DNA of 32,228 bases, from positions 1-32,228 of the forward strand of contig JAGOQT010000004.1 of the NCBI GenBank assembly GCA_018007255.1, written 5' to 3'. Each line of letters opens with the position of its first letter. Within the stretch, counting starts at the first letter, position 1. Under the pieces are notes generated by a model that was not told the origin of the DNA, searched no databases, and saw only the letters and a program-made list of their open reading frames with translations. Positions 15,910 to 24,420 of the stretch are shown one piece after another. A program made the position numbers and the translations under genes. This DNA is from Phycisphaerae bacterium. GTDB taxonomy: Bacteria; Planctomycetota; Phycisphaerae; Sedimentisphaerales; Anaerobacaceae.

Positions 15910-16680
15910 TTAAGCCGTGCGCCGGCACCTCCTGGCCAGGCGCCGGTAGTGCTCGGCCAGAGACATGGTCAGCCGTGACACCGGTTCCGCGAGCCTCCCT
16001 CGCGTGCGCTTGGGCTCCTGATCGCGGATCCGCCGCATCAGACGATCGACGTACCGCAGTTTGCGGATGGCCGGCCAGGACCGGTACTTCCGGCGCCAGC
16101 CGGAGCGAGGGGTCAGCCAGACCGCGAAGGTCTCCGCGAAGTCGTCATCCGGATGCTTCTGCGCGTAGGTGTACCCGTGGGGGGAGCTGCAGATGTGCCG
16201 GACGAAGCTCCGGCTCTGCGGCTTGGGCCGGAAGGACTCCCGATACGGCTTGGAGAACACGCCGAATCGCTCGCTCCAGCCCGGCTCTTCCCACAGGCGG
16301 AAGGCGTAGTTGATGGCGTGCCCGGTCTCGTGCCGCAGGATCTGCATCACCGTCTCGGTGTCTTCCAGGCCTCCGGTCAGCTCCCGCTCGAGACGGCCGA
16401 GCTGCTTGCTGGCCAGATAGAACGGGACCCCGATGACCGGCACCCTGTCCGGGCAGCCCCACGTGTCGCTCAGGTACACGCCGGGCGTGTAGTCCAGCCC
16501 CTTGGCGGACAACTCCCTGCGGAGCTGGCGGATGAACGGTTCGAGGGGCGATCGCTCGACCCGGAGGCCCAGGTCGCAGATCCGTTTCCCAAGCAGCCTC
16601 TTGCGTGTGGCCTGCCAGCCATCCGACTGGGTCCGTGCCTGGTACGCGGATCCCTGTCTGCCGTAGCCATATGCAGTCAT
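15910..16680 (-). CDS. Putative zinc-binding metallopeptidase (COG4307/Peptidase_Mx-like)
   Basis: The 256-residue product has no signal peptide. It carries HETGH at residues 117-121 in ILRHETGHAINYAFRLW, a zincin HExxH motif, and a downstream DDDFAETFAVWL whose acidic residues can give the third zinc ligand. The segments GVPFYLASKQLGRLERELTGG and SRSFVRHICSS also fit the uncharacterised COG4307-type group; this is from memory of the family. ATG 16680 has AAGGAA upstream on the minus strand. The frame is open further to 16737, without support. The natural substrate is unknown. Such peptidases often occur near Ddl-like ATP-grasp genes, as here, but the two genes are convergent and cannot share an operon. 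Confidence 0.75.
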   Translation of the reverse strand: MTAYGYGRQGSAYQARTQSDGWQATRKRLLGKRICDLGLRVERSPLEPFIRQLRRELSAKGLDYTPGVYLSDTWGCPDRVPVIGVPFYLASKQLGRLERELTGGLEDTETVMQILRHETGHAINYAFRLWEEPGWSERFGVFSKPYRESFRPKPQSRSFVRHICSSPHGYTYAQKHPDDDFAETFAVWLTPRSGWRRKYRSWPAIRKLRYVDRLMRRIRDQEPKRTRGRLAEPVSRLTMSLAEHYRRLARRCRRTA

Positions 16681-16769
16681 CTGACTATTCCTTACTCTCC
16701 GGCCGTGCGTGCGGGGGCGATCATCTAGGGGACACAACTGTTCAGTTCAGTGCCTGCCTCCAGCGCCAT

Positions 16770-16812
16770 GCAGGTGGGCTATATGCTACCTCACCTGCCT
16801 GTGGATTTTCAA
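16770..16812 (-). promoter_or_regulatory. Possible promoter with overlapping hairpin upstream of the metallopeptidase
   Basis: On the minus strand TTGAAA (16807-16812), 18 bases, TAGCAT (16783-16788) could form a promoter. The -10 lies inside an inverted repeat: GCAGGTGGG at 16770-16778 pairs with CCTCACCTGC at 16789-16798, with one bulged base and a 10-base loop. It could be an operator. The leader to ATG 16680 would be about 100 bases. Confidence 0.35.
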
Positions 16813-16860
16813 GGTCATCTGGAGAAATGTGTTTAAATTGCTTTCGAAAAAGGAGTTAGG

Positions 16861-16885
16861 ATCAGAAAGTCGGGCTGGGCAGCCC
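16861..16885 (-). terminator. Weak candidate terminator of guaBA
   Basis: GGGCT-GGGC-AGCCC at 16872-16885 forms a 5-bp GC hairpin about 40 bases beyond the guaA stop. On the minus strand it is followed by GACTTTCTGAT. The T-tract is poor, so this is tentative. Confidence 0.3.
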
Positions 16886-16923
16886 CTTCGCAGATGCGGC
16901 CGCCACCCCCGGTGCCGCCTGGC

Positions 16924-18480
16924 TCATTCCCACTCGATGGTAGCGGGGGGCTTGCTCGACACGTCGTAGACCACGCGGTTCACGCCGCGGACCTCGTTGA
17001 TGATCCGGCTGGCGATCGTGGCCAGCACCTCGTAGGGGATCCTGGAGAAGTCCGCTGTCATGAAGTCCGTGGTGTCGACCACGCGGAGGGCGATGACGTT
17101 CTCGTAGCTCCGCTCGTCCCCCATGACGCCCACGGTGGACACGGGCATGAGCACGGCCAGGGCCTGCGAGGTCTTGCGATACAGTCCGGCCGCGCGGATC
17201 TCGTCGATCAGGATCTCGTCCGCGGCCCTCAACGTCTCCAGCCTCTGGGGGGTGACCTCGCCGATCACCCGCACGGCCAGGCCCGGACCGGGGAACGGAT
17301 GCCGCCACACGATGTCCTCGGCCAGGCCCAGGTACTCGCCCACGAGCCTGACCTCATCCTTGAACAAGTCCCGCAAGGGCTCGACCAGCTCGAATCCAAG
17401 CTCCGCGGGCAGCCCGCCCACATTGTGGTGGAGCTTGATGTTGGCGGCCGGATTGCCGTCCTTGGACCCGGACTCGATGACGTCCGGATACAGGGTCCCC
17501 TGGGCCAGGAACCGGGCGTCCGGGATCTTGGCTGCCTCCCACTTGAAGGCCTCGATGAACTCCCTGCCGATGATCCGTCTCTTCTGCTGGGGTTCGGTCA
17601 CGCCGGCCAGGGCGTCCAAGAACCGCCTGGACCAGTCCACCACGCGCAGGTCCATGCGGAAGTGGCCGCGGAACGTGGACTCCACCCCATCCCGTTCGTT
17701 CCTGCGGAGCAGGCCGTTGTCCACGAAGATGCAGGTCAACTGGTCCCCCACGGCCCTGTGCACGATCGACGCGGCCACCGCGGAGTCCACACCGCCGCTG
17801 AGCCCGCAGACCACGTGGGCCTTGCCCACTTGGCGGCGGATCCGGTCCACGGACTCGGTCACGAAGTCGCTCATCCGCCAGTCGCCCGTGCATGCGCAGA
17901 TGTCGTACAGGAAGTTCCTGAGGACCACCGCCCCCTTGGGGGTGTGGGCGACCTCGGGGTGGAACTGGACGCCGTAGAACCGCTTGGCCCTGTGCCGCAC
18001 TGCGGCATAGGGGCAGGTCCGTGTTCCGGCCAGGTTGTCGAAGGCCGGGCCCAGGCTCTGGACCTGGTCGCCGTGGCTGGCCCAGACCCGGGTGGTGTCC
18101 GGCATGTGGGCGAACAGGTCTGCCTTGTCCAGGATCGTCAGGTCTGCGCGGCCGTACTCCCTGTGCTGGGCGGGCAGGATGCGGGCCCCCAGGATCTGGC
18201 AGCCCAACTGCATGCCGTAGCAGATCCCCAGGATCGGAACGCCCAGGTCGAACACGGCCGGGTCGCAGAGGGGGGCCCCGGGCTCGTACACGCTGGCAGG
18301 CCCCCCGGACAGGATGATGCCCTTGAGGGGCAGCTTCGACAGCTCCGCGGCGGGTACATCCGCCCTGAACAGGCGGGAGAGGCAGTTGTGCTCGCGGACC
18401 CGCCGTGCAATCAACTGCCCGTACTGGCTGCCGAAGTCCAGGATCGCGATCAACTGATTAGCCATGCCCGAATGCCCCAT
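16924..18480 (-). CDS. guaA: GMP synthase, glutamine-hydrolysing
   Basis: GuaA converts XMP, glutamine and ATP to GMP, the last step of guanine nucleotide synthesis. The N-terminal class I amidotransferase starts [20 protein letters not shown]. Its catalytic Cys87 lies in [11 protein letters not shown], with the His-Glu pair in [13 protein letters not shown]. The ATP-pyrophosphatase domain has the PP-loop [15 protein letters not shown], then the dimerisation domain ending [10 protein letters not shown], the standard C-terminus. Length (518 residues) is normal. ATG 18480 is the first start in frame; ATG 18465 ([12 protein letters not shown]) fits the family at least as well, and neither has a clear ribosome site. 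It follows guaB by 36 bases in the same operon. Confidence 0.97.
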   Translation of the reverse strand: MGHSGMANQLIAILDFGSQYGQLIARRVREHNCLSRLFRADVPAAELSKLPLKGIILSGGPASVYEPGAPLCDPAVFDLGVPILGICYGMQLGCQILGARILPAQHREYGRADLTILDKADLFAHMPDTTRVWASHGDQVQSLGPAFDNLAGTRTCPYAAVRHRAKRFYGVQFHPEVAHTPKGAVVLRNFLYDICACTGDWRMSDFVTESVDRIRRQVGKAHVVCGLSGGVDSAVAASIVHRAVGDQLTCIFVDNGLLRRNERDGVESTFRGHFRMDLRVVDWSRRFLDALAGVTEPQQKRRIIGREFIEAFKWEAAKIPDARFLAQGTLYPDVIESGSKDGNPAANIKLHHNVGGLPAELGFELVEPLRDLFKDEVRLVGEYLGLAEDIVWRHPFPGPGLAVRVIGEVTPQRLETLRAADEILIDEIRAAGLYRKTSQALAVLMPVSTVGVMGDERSYENVIALRVVDTTDFMTADFSRIPYEVLATIASRIINEVRGVNRVVYDVSSKPPATIEWE

Positions 18481-18516
18481 CCGGCGGAGCCGGAGACGGA
18501 GGAGGACTCACGCCGC

Positions 18517-19989
18517 CTAGCTCTCGAGGGGTACGGTCCCCGAGTAGTTGGGGGCCTCCCGGGTGATCAGGATGTCGTGTGGGTGGGATTCGCTGACCGA
18601 AGCTGCGCTGATCCGAACGAACCGTGCGTCCCTGCCCAGGGCCTCGATCGTGCGGGTCCCGCAGTAGCCCATGCCCGCGCGCAGCCCGCCGACCAGTTGA
18701 TACACATACTCGCCCAGCGGTCCGCGGTAGGGCACGCGGCCCTCCACGCCCTCGGGGACCAGCTTGCCTGCGTCCGTTGCGCTGCTCTGCCCGTACCGCT
18801 CCGCGGACCCCCGCACCATTGCGCCCAGGGATCCCATGCCGCGGTATTCCTTGAACTGCCGGCCCTTGTAGATGACCAGTTGGCCCGGGCTTTCCTTGAG
18901 GCCCGCGAACAGCGACCCCAGCATCACGCTGGAGGCCCCTGCGGCCAGGGCCTTGGTGATGTCGCCCGAGTGGCGGATGCCCCCGTCCGCGATGACCGGG
19001 ATGTGGTGTTTGGAGGCGACCGCCGCGCAGTCCATGACCGCGGTGACCTGGGGGACCCCCGCCCCGGAGATGATCCGTGTGGTGCAGATCGCGCCGGGCC
19101 CGATGCCGACCTTGACCGCGTCCGCCCCGGCTTGGATGAGGTCCTCGGTCGCCTCCCCGGTGGCGATGTTGCCCGCGATGACCTGGATATCGTGCTTGGC
19201 CTTGACGGCCTTGACGGTCTCGATCACGTTTCGCGAATGGCCGTGCGCGGTGTCCACGACGATGAGATCGACGTCGGCATCCACCAGGGCGGCCACGCGT
19301 TCCTGGTCATGCACGCCCACCGCAGCCCCCACCCTCAGCCTGCCCCGCTCGTCCCTCGCGGCCTTGGGGTACTGCTCGACCCGGTCGATGTCCCGCATGG
19401 TGATCAGTCCGGCCAGCTCGCCATTGGGATGGACCAGCAGGAGTTTCTCGACCTTGCGCTCCTGGAGGATGCCCTTGGCCTGCTCCAGGGTCGTGTCGGC
19501 CGGTCCGGTGACCAGGTTGGTCTTGGTCATCACCGAGCCGATCTTGACATCGTAGTCCTTGAGGAACTTCAGGTCCCTTCGGGTGAGGATCCCCACCAGC
19601 TTCTTGCGCTGGATGATGGGGATGCCGGAGACGTTCTGCTCCTGCATGACCTCGAGCGCCCGCTGCACCGGATCGGTGGGAGAGAGGGTCACCGGGTCCA
19701 GGATGACCCCGTGCTCGGACCGCTTGACCTTGGCGACCTCCCGCCTCTGGGCCTCGATGGACAGGTTCTTGTGGATGATCCCGATCCCGCCCTCCTGGGC
19801 CAGGGCGATGGCCAGCGCGGACTCCGTGACCGTGTCCATGGCCGCGGACACGATGGGGATGTTGATCTTGATCTTCCGGGTCAGGAGGGTGCTCGTGTCC
19901 ACCTCGCCGGGCAGGAAGTCGCTCCTGCCCGGGATCAGGAGGACGTCGTCAAAGGTGATACCCTCTGCCACGATCCTGCGATGGTCCAT
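18517..19989 (-). CDS. guaB: IMP dehydrogenase
   Basis: GuaB oxidises IMP to XMP with NAD and is the first committed step to GMP. The 490-residue protein begins with [17 protein letters not shown]. It carries two CBS repeats in the region from about residue 90 to 205, then the barrel motifs [15 protein letters not shown] and GNIATGEAT. The catalytic loop is [20 protein letters not shown] with Cys302, and the flap region RYGQ is present. The ATG is preceded by AGGAGC (19995-20000 on the plus strand) at five bases. The promoter and leader are short, so no riboswitch is expected. It is transcribed together with guaA and is divergent from the first blaI gene. Confidence 0.97.
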   Translation of the reverse strand: MDHRRIVAEGITFDDVLLIPGRSDFLPGEVDTSTLLTRKIKINIPIVSAAMDTVTESALAIALAQEGGIGIIHKNLSIEAQRREVAKVKRSEHGVILDPVTLSPTDPVQRALEVMQEQNVSGIPIIQRKKLVGILTRRDLKFLKDYDVKIGSVMTKTNLVTGPADTTLEQAKGILQERKVEKLLLVHPNGELAGLITMRDIDRVEQYPKAARDERGRLRVGAAVGVHDQERVAALVDADVDLIVVDTAHGHSRNVIETVKAVKAKHDIQVIAGNIATGEATEDLIQAGADAVKVGIGPGAICTTRIISGAGVPQVTAVMDCAAVASKHHIPVIADGGIRHSGDITKALAAGASSVMLGSLFAGLKESPGQLVIYKGRQFKEYRGMGSLGAMVRGSAERYGQSSATDAGKLVPEGVEGRVPYRGPLGEYVYQLVGGLRAGMGYCGTRTIEALGRDARFVRISAASVSESHPHDILITREAPNYSGTVPLES

Positions 19990-20037
19990 CCTTCGCTCCT
20001 ACAATCCTGCACCCCGGCCGGGGGCTGAAGGGGGGCT

Positions 20038-20066
20038 ACTATACCCGTGTCGCGCGGGGGAGTCAA
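20038..20066 (-). promoter_or_regulatory. guaBA promoter
   Basis: On the minus strand TTGACT (20061-20066), exactly 17 bases, TATAGT (20038-20043). The predicted leader to the guaB ATG is about 40 bases. Confidence 0.8.
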
Positions 20067-20162
20067 ACCATTTTGGCATCCTGCGAGGGGCCAGGCCCAT
20101 TGTCCGTGGACCGGGCGGAGAGTACAGGCGAAAAAAATCTCCGCGCGGTCGTGGAAATCCCC

Positions 20163-20211
20163 TTGACATAAAAGTTACATATGTAACACTAATGAATGTT
20201 ACATCTGTAAC
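20163..20211 (+). promoter_or_regulatory. blaI-blaR1 promoter with two TACA-N2-TGTA operators
   Basis: TTGACA lies at 20163-20168. A perfect palindrome, GTTACATATGTAAC, spans 20174-20187, and a second site, GTTACATCTGTAAC, spans 20198-20211; their centres are 24 bases apart. Both match the TACA-N2-TGTA core known for BlaI/MecI repressors. The -10 is not obvious (ACTAAT at 20188-20193 is the best candidate, with a long spacer). The arrangement predicts self-repression of the following pair. Confidence 0.85.
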
Positions 20212-20228
20212 TTTACTGGGAGCCGATC

Positions 20229-20639
20229 ATGGGCAAGACGCCTCGAATCTCCGAGTCCGAGTGGGAGGTCATGAAGGTCCTGTGGGAGCAATCCCCCCTG
20301 ACCGCCAATGCGATCGTGCAGATCCTGTCCAAGAAGACCCCCTGGCACCGCGAGACCATACGGACCCTGATCCACCGCCTGGTCCAGAAGGGGGCCGTGG
20401 CCTACAAGAAGGAAGGCCGGCAGCACCAGTACTATCCCTGTGTGGGGGAGGCGGAGTGTACCCGCGCAGAGGCCCGGTCCTTCCTAAGGCGGGTCCGCGT
20501 CAGTGCAATCGAGCCCATGCTGGCTGCCTTCGTGGAGGAGCACCGGCTCTCTGAAGAGCAGATCACCCGTCTCAAGCAGATCCTGGACGGCCAGGACCTG
20601 GGCGACAAGGAGGGTAGGGCCAAGAGGCACACACCCTGA
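20229..20639 (+). CDS. BlaI/MecI-family transcriptional repressor
   Basis: The 136-residue protein begins with PRISESEWEVMKVLWEQSPLTANAIVQIL and continues with the recognition helix segment WHRETIRTLIHRLVQKGAVAYKKEGRQHQYYP, the winged helix of the BlaI/MecI/CopY family. The C-terminal part is the helical dimerisation region with the usual proteolysis-sensitive linker. It should bind the two TACA-N2-TGTA sites just upstream as a dimer and repress its own operon. Its induction is likely by the downstream M56 peptidase, as in bla and mec systems. The membrane sensor gene begins 15 bases after its stop. Confidence 0.92.
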   Translation: MGKTPRISESEWEVMKVLWEQSPLTANAIVQILSKKTPWHRETIRTLIHRLVQKGAVAYKKEGRQHQYYPCVGEAECTRAEARSFLRRVRVSAIEPMLAAFVEEHRLSEEQITRLKQILDGQDLGDKEGRAKRHTP

Positions 20640-20654
20640 GCAGATGGGGAGACC

Positions 20655-23627
20655 ATGGAAGCCTTGAGCATGAACCTGACTGCGTTCTGGCCATGGCTGC
20701 TGAAGACCACCCTTCAAGGCAGCCTTCTGGCCGTCCTCATCCTCTTGATCAGGACCATCCTCGGGGACAGGCTCCCGGCCCGCTGGCACTACGGCCTTTG
20801 GCTCGTACTGCTGGTGCGTCTGGCCCTGCCCTGGGCGCCGCAGAGTCGGGTCAGCCTCTACAACCTGATTCCGGGATGGCCTTCTGTGTCCGGCTTGGCT
20901 TGGGACCAACAGGGCGAAGGCCCCCCGCGTGCGGTCCTTCCCATGGCAGGACCTCCAGGGCAGCAGGGCCGGCCGGACCGCCCGTCCGCAGGGGACCAGG
21001 CCGGTGTCATCGAGCCGGCCGAGCGTGGGCCTGCAGGTCCTGCGTCTGCCGGCCCCTTGGCGGGTTCGAATCCGGCCTCCGAAGGGCCGTTCCCAGGCCT
21101 GGGCGATCAGACCGCAAGGACTGGCGCATCGATCATCCGTCTGCTGCCCTGGCTCTGGCTCTTGGGCGCCGCGTTGCTGGCAGGGACCATCTCGATCAGG
21201 AGCTGCAGACTGTGGCGCGCGGTCCGGTCCGAGCGGCCTGTGACCGACCAGCGGATCTTGGATCTCCTGGAGGACTGCAAGATGCAGATGCGGGTCCGGA
21301 CCCTGGTGGCCGTGGTCGTTACGGACAGGGTCCACACACCGGTCCTGTTCGGCTTCTTGCGGCCCCGCATCCTGTTACCGCAGGGCCTGGTCGAGTCCAT
21401 GGACATGGACGACCTCGAGTACGTGTTCCTTCACGAGTTGGCCCACCTCAAGCGCCTGGACATCTACACAGGGTGGCTGGTCTGCCTGGTGCAGGTCCTG
21501 CACTGGTTCAACCCCCTGGTCTGGCTGGCGTTTCGCCGGATGCGGGCAGACCAGGAATCCGCGACGGATGCCCTGGCCCTGCGGGGGTTGAACGCAGGCG
21601 AACCGGTCCGGTACGGCCAAACGATCATGAAATTGCTCGAAGGATTCTCCCAGCGACAATATTTGCCCTCCGTAGCTGGGATCCTTGAGGATACCTCTCA
21701 CATCGAAAGGAGAATTCACATGATTGCCAGATTCAATCACTCTTCACGCAGACCGCTGCTGGCCATGGTGCTCCTGGCCGTTCTGGGGCTGATCACCTTG
21801 ACCGATGCACAGAACAAGTCGCAAGGCGGCGAGCCTGCATCCAGGCCCGAAGAAGAGACGGGCTTAGCGCCGGACAGGAGTGCGCCTGTCGCGCCGCAGG
21901 TGACCGGTGGGTCTGCGACCGAAACGCCCTCTCTCGGCGGGGGACTCGTCGCACGCCGGGTTCTCGCAGACGCCTCCGGCATCGGTGAGGTCTTGACCGC
22001 GGATGGCAAGTACATCAGCAGCAATATGGACCGGAGCACGGGTGACGTGGTCCAGTTCGAAGTTGCCAGCGGACAGAGGACGCGAATCACGAATAGGGGG
22101 CCCTGGACCGAGACTGACAAGTCCTACGAGAACCAAGCGTTCTCACGCGACGGAAAACAAATCGCGTACAACGTCGAAAGTTCCGACCCGAATACGAAGG
22201 CTTGGGTCTTTCAAGTGCGGATTAGAAACCTGGATGGTTCGCGCCTTCGCACGCTCTACAAAGACTGTTACGCCTACCCCTTGGACTGGTCGCCTGACGC
22301 AGGATCCATCCTCGCACTTCGCGATCGTAACAAGGCGACTGAACTGACGGTGATCTCGACGGCGGACGGCTCGGTACGCGTCCTGAGGAGTATTACTTCG
22401 GGCTGGTTCTCGTTTCAAAGGGCCAGTTTCTCGCCCGATGGGCGATTTGTTGCGTTCAGTTTGGTGCGTGAGGGGAACCCACCCAATGGCGACGTCTTAC
22501 TGATGACCGCCGATGGCCGGAATGAGGTCGTTGTTGCCGGGCATCCCGCGGAGGATCGACTGCTTCGATGGACACCGGACGGGAGAAGCCTGGTCTTCCT
22601 CAGCGACCGCTCAGGGACATGGGACATCTGGACCGTCCACATCACCGGGGGGAAGCAGCAAGGGGAACCAGAACTGCTGAAAAAGGACTTCGGCTATGAT
22701 TCAGAGGTTCTTGGCTTTGCACCCGACGGCTCCCTTTATTACAAGACTCAAACGTATTTGGGTTGCCTCTACCACGGTGAGGTCGACCTTGAAACCGGTA
22801 AGATACTCGTGCCACCCGCGCCGGTCACGACGCGGTATACCGGCCCAGTGGCACAGCCAACATGGTCACCCGACGGCAGGAACTTAGCCTATCTTTCACA
22901 CCCGGGTTTCATCGGTCTCGGAAACAACATCCTCACGATCCGGTCGGCCGCCACCGGGGAAGAGCGCTTTCTGTCGCCGCGTCTTCGTTACGTTAACCAG
23001 ATCTGCTGGGCGCCGGACGGCCGTTCCGTCATCGCGGTCGCGATTACGGGGACGGGACTTGGAATCTTCCGAATTGATACTGAAACAAGCGGGATCACTA
23101 AGTTGACAGATGGAGGTTTGGCCCCCCATCTCTGCCCGGATGGGAAGACCCTGGTGTTCGTGAATGGGGAAACAGGGAGGCCGGGGCCAATCATCAGGAA
23201 ACGCAACCTCGACACCGGTGAGGAGTCGGAACTTGTCCTGATAAGGGGAATCATCTACGACCTCTCGCCGGACGGCCGGGAAGTGGTGTTCCAGGTGGGC
23301 GATGCTGTAAAAACCGTGTCCCTCAACGGAGGCCAGCCGCGGGAACTGTTTCGCGGTTTGGCGCAGCGGCACGCCGGGCTGAGTTGGACGAGAGACGGCC
23401 GTTACATCATCGCCGAGGCAACCGGTACCGCGAGCAGTGAAATCTGGCGGGTTCCGGCGCAGGGCGGGACGCCGCTGAAGCTGGACCTCGCCGTTCCCAA
23501 AATGAACGACTTCACGCTTAACCCGGACAACCGCCGCTTTGCGTTCAGCGTCGATGAGGGGTCCAAGAGCGAGCTCTGGGTGATGGAGAACTTCCTGCCG
23601 GCGGGCTCGCCGGTAAGTCCAAAGTAA
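20655..23627 (+). CDS. BlaR1-type M56 sensor peptidase fused to a PD40/TolB-like beta-propeller
   Basis: The 990-residue protein has N-terminal membrane helices (FWPWLLKTTLQGSLLAVLILL, then YGLWLVLLVRLALPWAP). The M56 zinc site is HELAH at 260-264 in YVFLHELAHLKRLDIYTG, with a later glutamate in RADQESATDAL. A last membrane segment is near residues 368-388 (PLLAMVLLAVLGLITL). From about 430 to 985 it carries roughly eleven PD40 repeats, such as FSPDGRFVAFSL, WTPDGRSLVFLSD and WSPDGRNLAYLS. Classical BlaR1 has a penicillin-binding domain in this place, so the ligand should differ. The predicted role is to sense an extracytoplasmic signal and cleave the adjacent repressor. Codon third positions are clearly less GC-rich in the propeller half. 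Confidence 0.88.
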   Translation: MEALSMNLTAFWPWLLKTTLQGSLLAVLILLIRTILGDRLPARWHYGLWLVLLVRLALPWAPQSRVSLYNLIPGWPSVSGLAWDQQGEGPPRAVLPMAGPPGQQGRPDRPSAGDQAGVIEPAERGPAGPASAGPLAGSNPASEGPFPGLGDQTARTGASIIRLLPWLWLLGAALLAGTISIRSCRLWRAVRSERPVTDQRILDLLEDCKMQMRVRTLVAVVVTDRVHTPVLFGFLRPRILLPQGLVESMDMDDLEYVFLHELAHLKRLDIYTGWLVCLVQVLHWFNPLVWLAFRRMRADQESATDALALRGLNAGEPVRYGQTIMKLLEGFSQRQYLPSVAGILEDTSHIERRIHMIARFNHSSRRPLLAMVLLAVLGLITLTDAQNKSQGGEPASRPEEETGLAPDRSAPVAPQVTGGSATETPSLGGGLVARRVLADASGIGEVLTADGKYISSNMDRSTGDVVQFEVASGQRTRITNRGPWTETDKSYENQAFSRDGKQIAYNVESSDPNTKAWVFQVRIRNLDGSRLRTLYKDCYAYPLDWSPDAGSILALRDRNKATELTVISTADGSVRVLRSITSGWFSFQRASFSPDGRFVAFSLVREGNPPNGDVLLMTADGRNEVVVAGHPAEDRLLRWTPDGRSLVFLSDRSGTWDIWTVHITGGKQQGEPELLKKDFGYDSEVLGFAPDGSLYYKTQTYLGCLYHGEVDLETGKILVPPAPVTTRYTGPVAQPTWSPDGRNLAYLSHPGFIGLGNNILTIRSAATGEERFLSPRLRYVNQICWAPDGRSVIAVAITGTGLGIFRIDTETSGITKLTDGGLAPHLCPDGKTLVFVNGETGRPGPIIRKRNLDTGEESELVLIRGIIYDLSPDGREVVFQVGDAVKTVSLNGGQPRELFRGLAQRHAGLSWTRDGRYIIAEATGTASSEIWRVPAQGGTPLKLDLAVPKMNDFTLNPDNRRFAFSVDEGSKSELWVMENFLPAGSPVSPK

Positions 23628-23927
23628 CTGGTATTTGACTCTTTCCAGTCACAGACTGCGTGTGGCATTGCCCTCAGACCGTTCTTTAGGAGATGGATGT
23701 GGAGGAGGCGGTACAAGGGTAGATACAGGGCTGAACGCACCCTAGGGCGGCCAGGCCTCGAGTGAACGGGGAGTGGCCGCCCCTGTTTCATGCCTTGGCA
23801 CACGGTCGCCAGTGCACATCCTAAGGCTTTGTCAAAACAAGGGATAGAGGTAACCCAGTCCGCATAGCCATCTGCCCTCTCGACCTCGGTGGAACTGCAG
23901 ATTCTGATCAAGAAACAGAAAATAATC
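23628..23927. other. Gap between the two blaI-blaR1 pairs, with a hairpin
   Basis: No believable gene is present. GGGCGGCCA (23745-23753) and TGGCCGCCC (23774-23782) form a 9-bp stem with a 20-base loop followed by CTGTTTC. This may be the terminator of the first pair, although the T-tract is weak. Confidence 0.5.
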
Positions 23928-23956
23928 TTGCCTTCTCTAATATAATCGAATATAGT
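23928..23956 (+). promoter_or_regulatory. Promoter of the second blaI-blaR1 pair with overlapping palindrome
   Basis: TTGCCT (23928-23933), 17 bases, TATAGT (23951-23956). The near-palindrome TATAATCGAATATA (23941-23954, 12 of 14 positions symmetrical) covers the spacer and the -10 box. It differs from the TACA-N2-TGTA type upstream of the first pair. A strong AAAGGAG at 23972-23978 precedes the ATG. Confidence 0.7.
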
Positions 23957-23986
23957 CACCACAAATAGAACAAAGGAGACGCTGGC

Positions 23987-24403
23987 ATGGCCACATCGAA
24001 GACAACACGGGGGCGGAGAAGGAAGAAGACCACGGACCTGACCGAGGCGGAGTGGGAGATCCTGAAGGTCGTGTGGAAGGAGGAGCCCTGTGCAGCCGGG
24101 ACCGTTCAGGAGGCCTTGGCCCAGAGCAAGGACTGGGCCTATGCCACGGTCAAGTCCACCATGGACCGCATGGTGGAGAAGGGCTTCCTGGAGATCACGC
24201 GGATCCGCAACCTGCAGTTGTTCAGGTCATCCATAAGCCAGGTGGATGCCAAGAGGGGGGAGCTCAGGAAGCTGCTCAGGCGGGCCTTTGACGGGGCGCT
24301 CACACCCATGGTGCAGTTCCTGATCGAGCACGAAGGCCTCTCCAAGGAAGAGGCGTCCGGTCTTCGCAGGCTCGTGAACAAGTCCGACGGCAAGAAGGGC
24401 TGA
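23987..24403 (+). CDS. BlaI/MecI-family transcriptional repressor (second copy)
   Basis: This 138-residue protein has a basic N-terminus (TTRGRRRKKTT), then the winged helix: LTEAEWEILKVVWKEEPCAAGTVQEAL and WAYATVKSTMDRMVEKGFLEI. The recognition helix differs from the first BlaI (ATVKSTMDRM against ETIRTLIHRL), which agrees with the different palindrome upstream. The C-terminal helices (LRKLLRRAFDGALTPMVQFLIE) are the dimerisation part. The start has AAAGGAG at eight bases. The matching sensor gene follows after 17 bases. It is a diverged paralogue of the 20229 gene rather than a recent duplicate. Confidence 0.92.
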   Translation: MATSKTTRGRRRKKTTDLTEAEWEILKVVWKEEPCAAGTVQEALAQSKDWAYATVKSTMDRMVEKGFLEITRIRNLQLFRSSISQVDAKRGELRKLLRRAFDGALTPMVQFLIEHEGLSKEEASGLRRLVNKSDGKKG

Positions 24404-24420
24404 GTTGAGACCATGAGGGA

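Noticed and set aside
16894-20028. A plus-strand open frame of more than 1000 codons antisense to guaA and guaB
   Set aside because: It follows from the codon bias of the two real genes; its translation is low-complexity with many Gly, Asp, His and Val residues and has no domain.
19990-20037. Purine-type riboswitch ahead of guaB
   Set aside because: The predicted leader is only about 40 bases, too short for such an aptamer, and no conserved core is visible.
23402-23962. Minus-strand open frame across the end of the first sensor gene and the following gap
   Set aside because: It has no recognisable domain or ribosome site and overlaps the end of a strongly supported gene.
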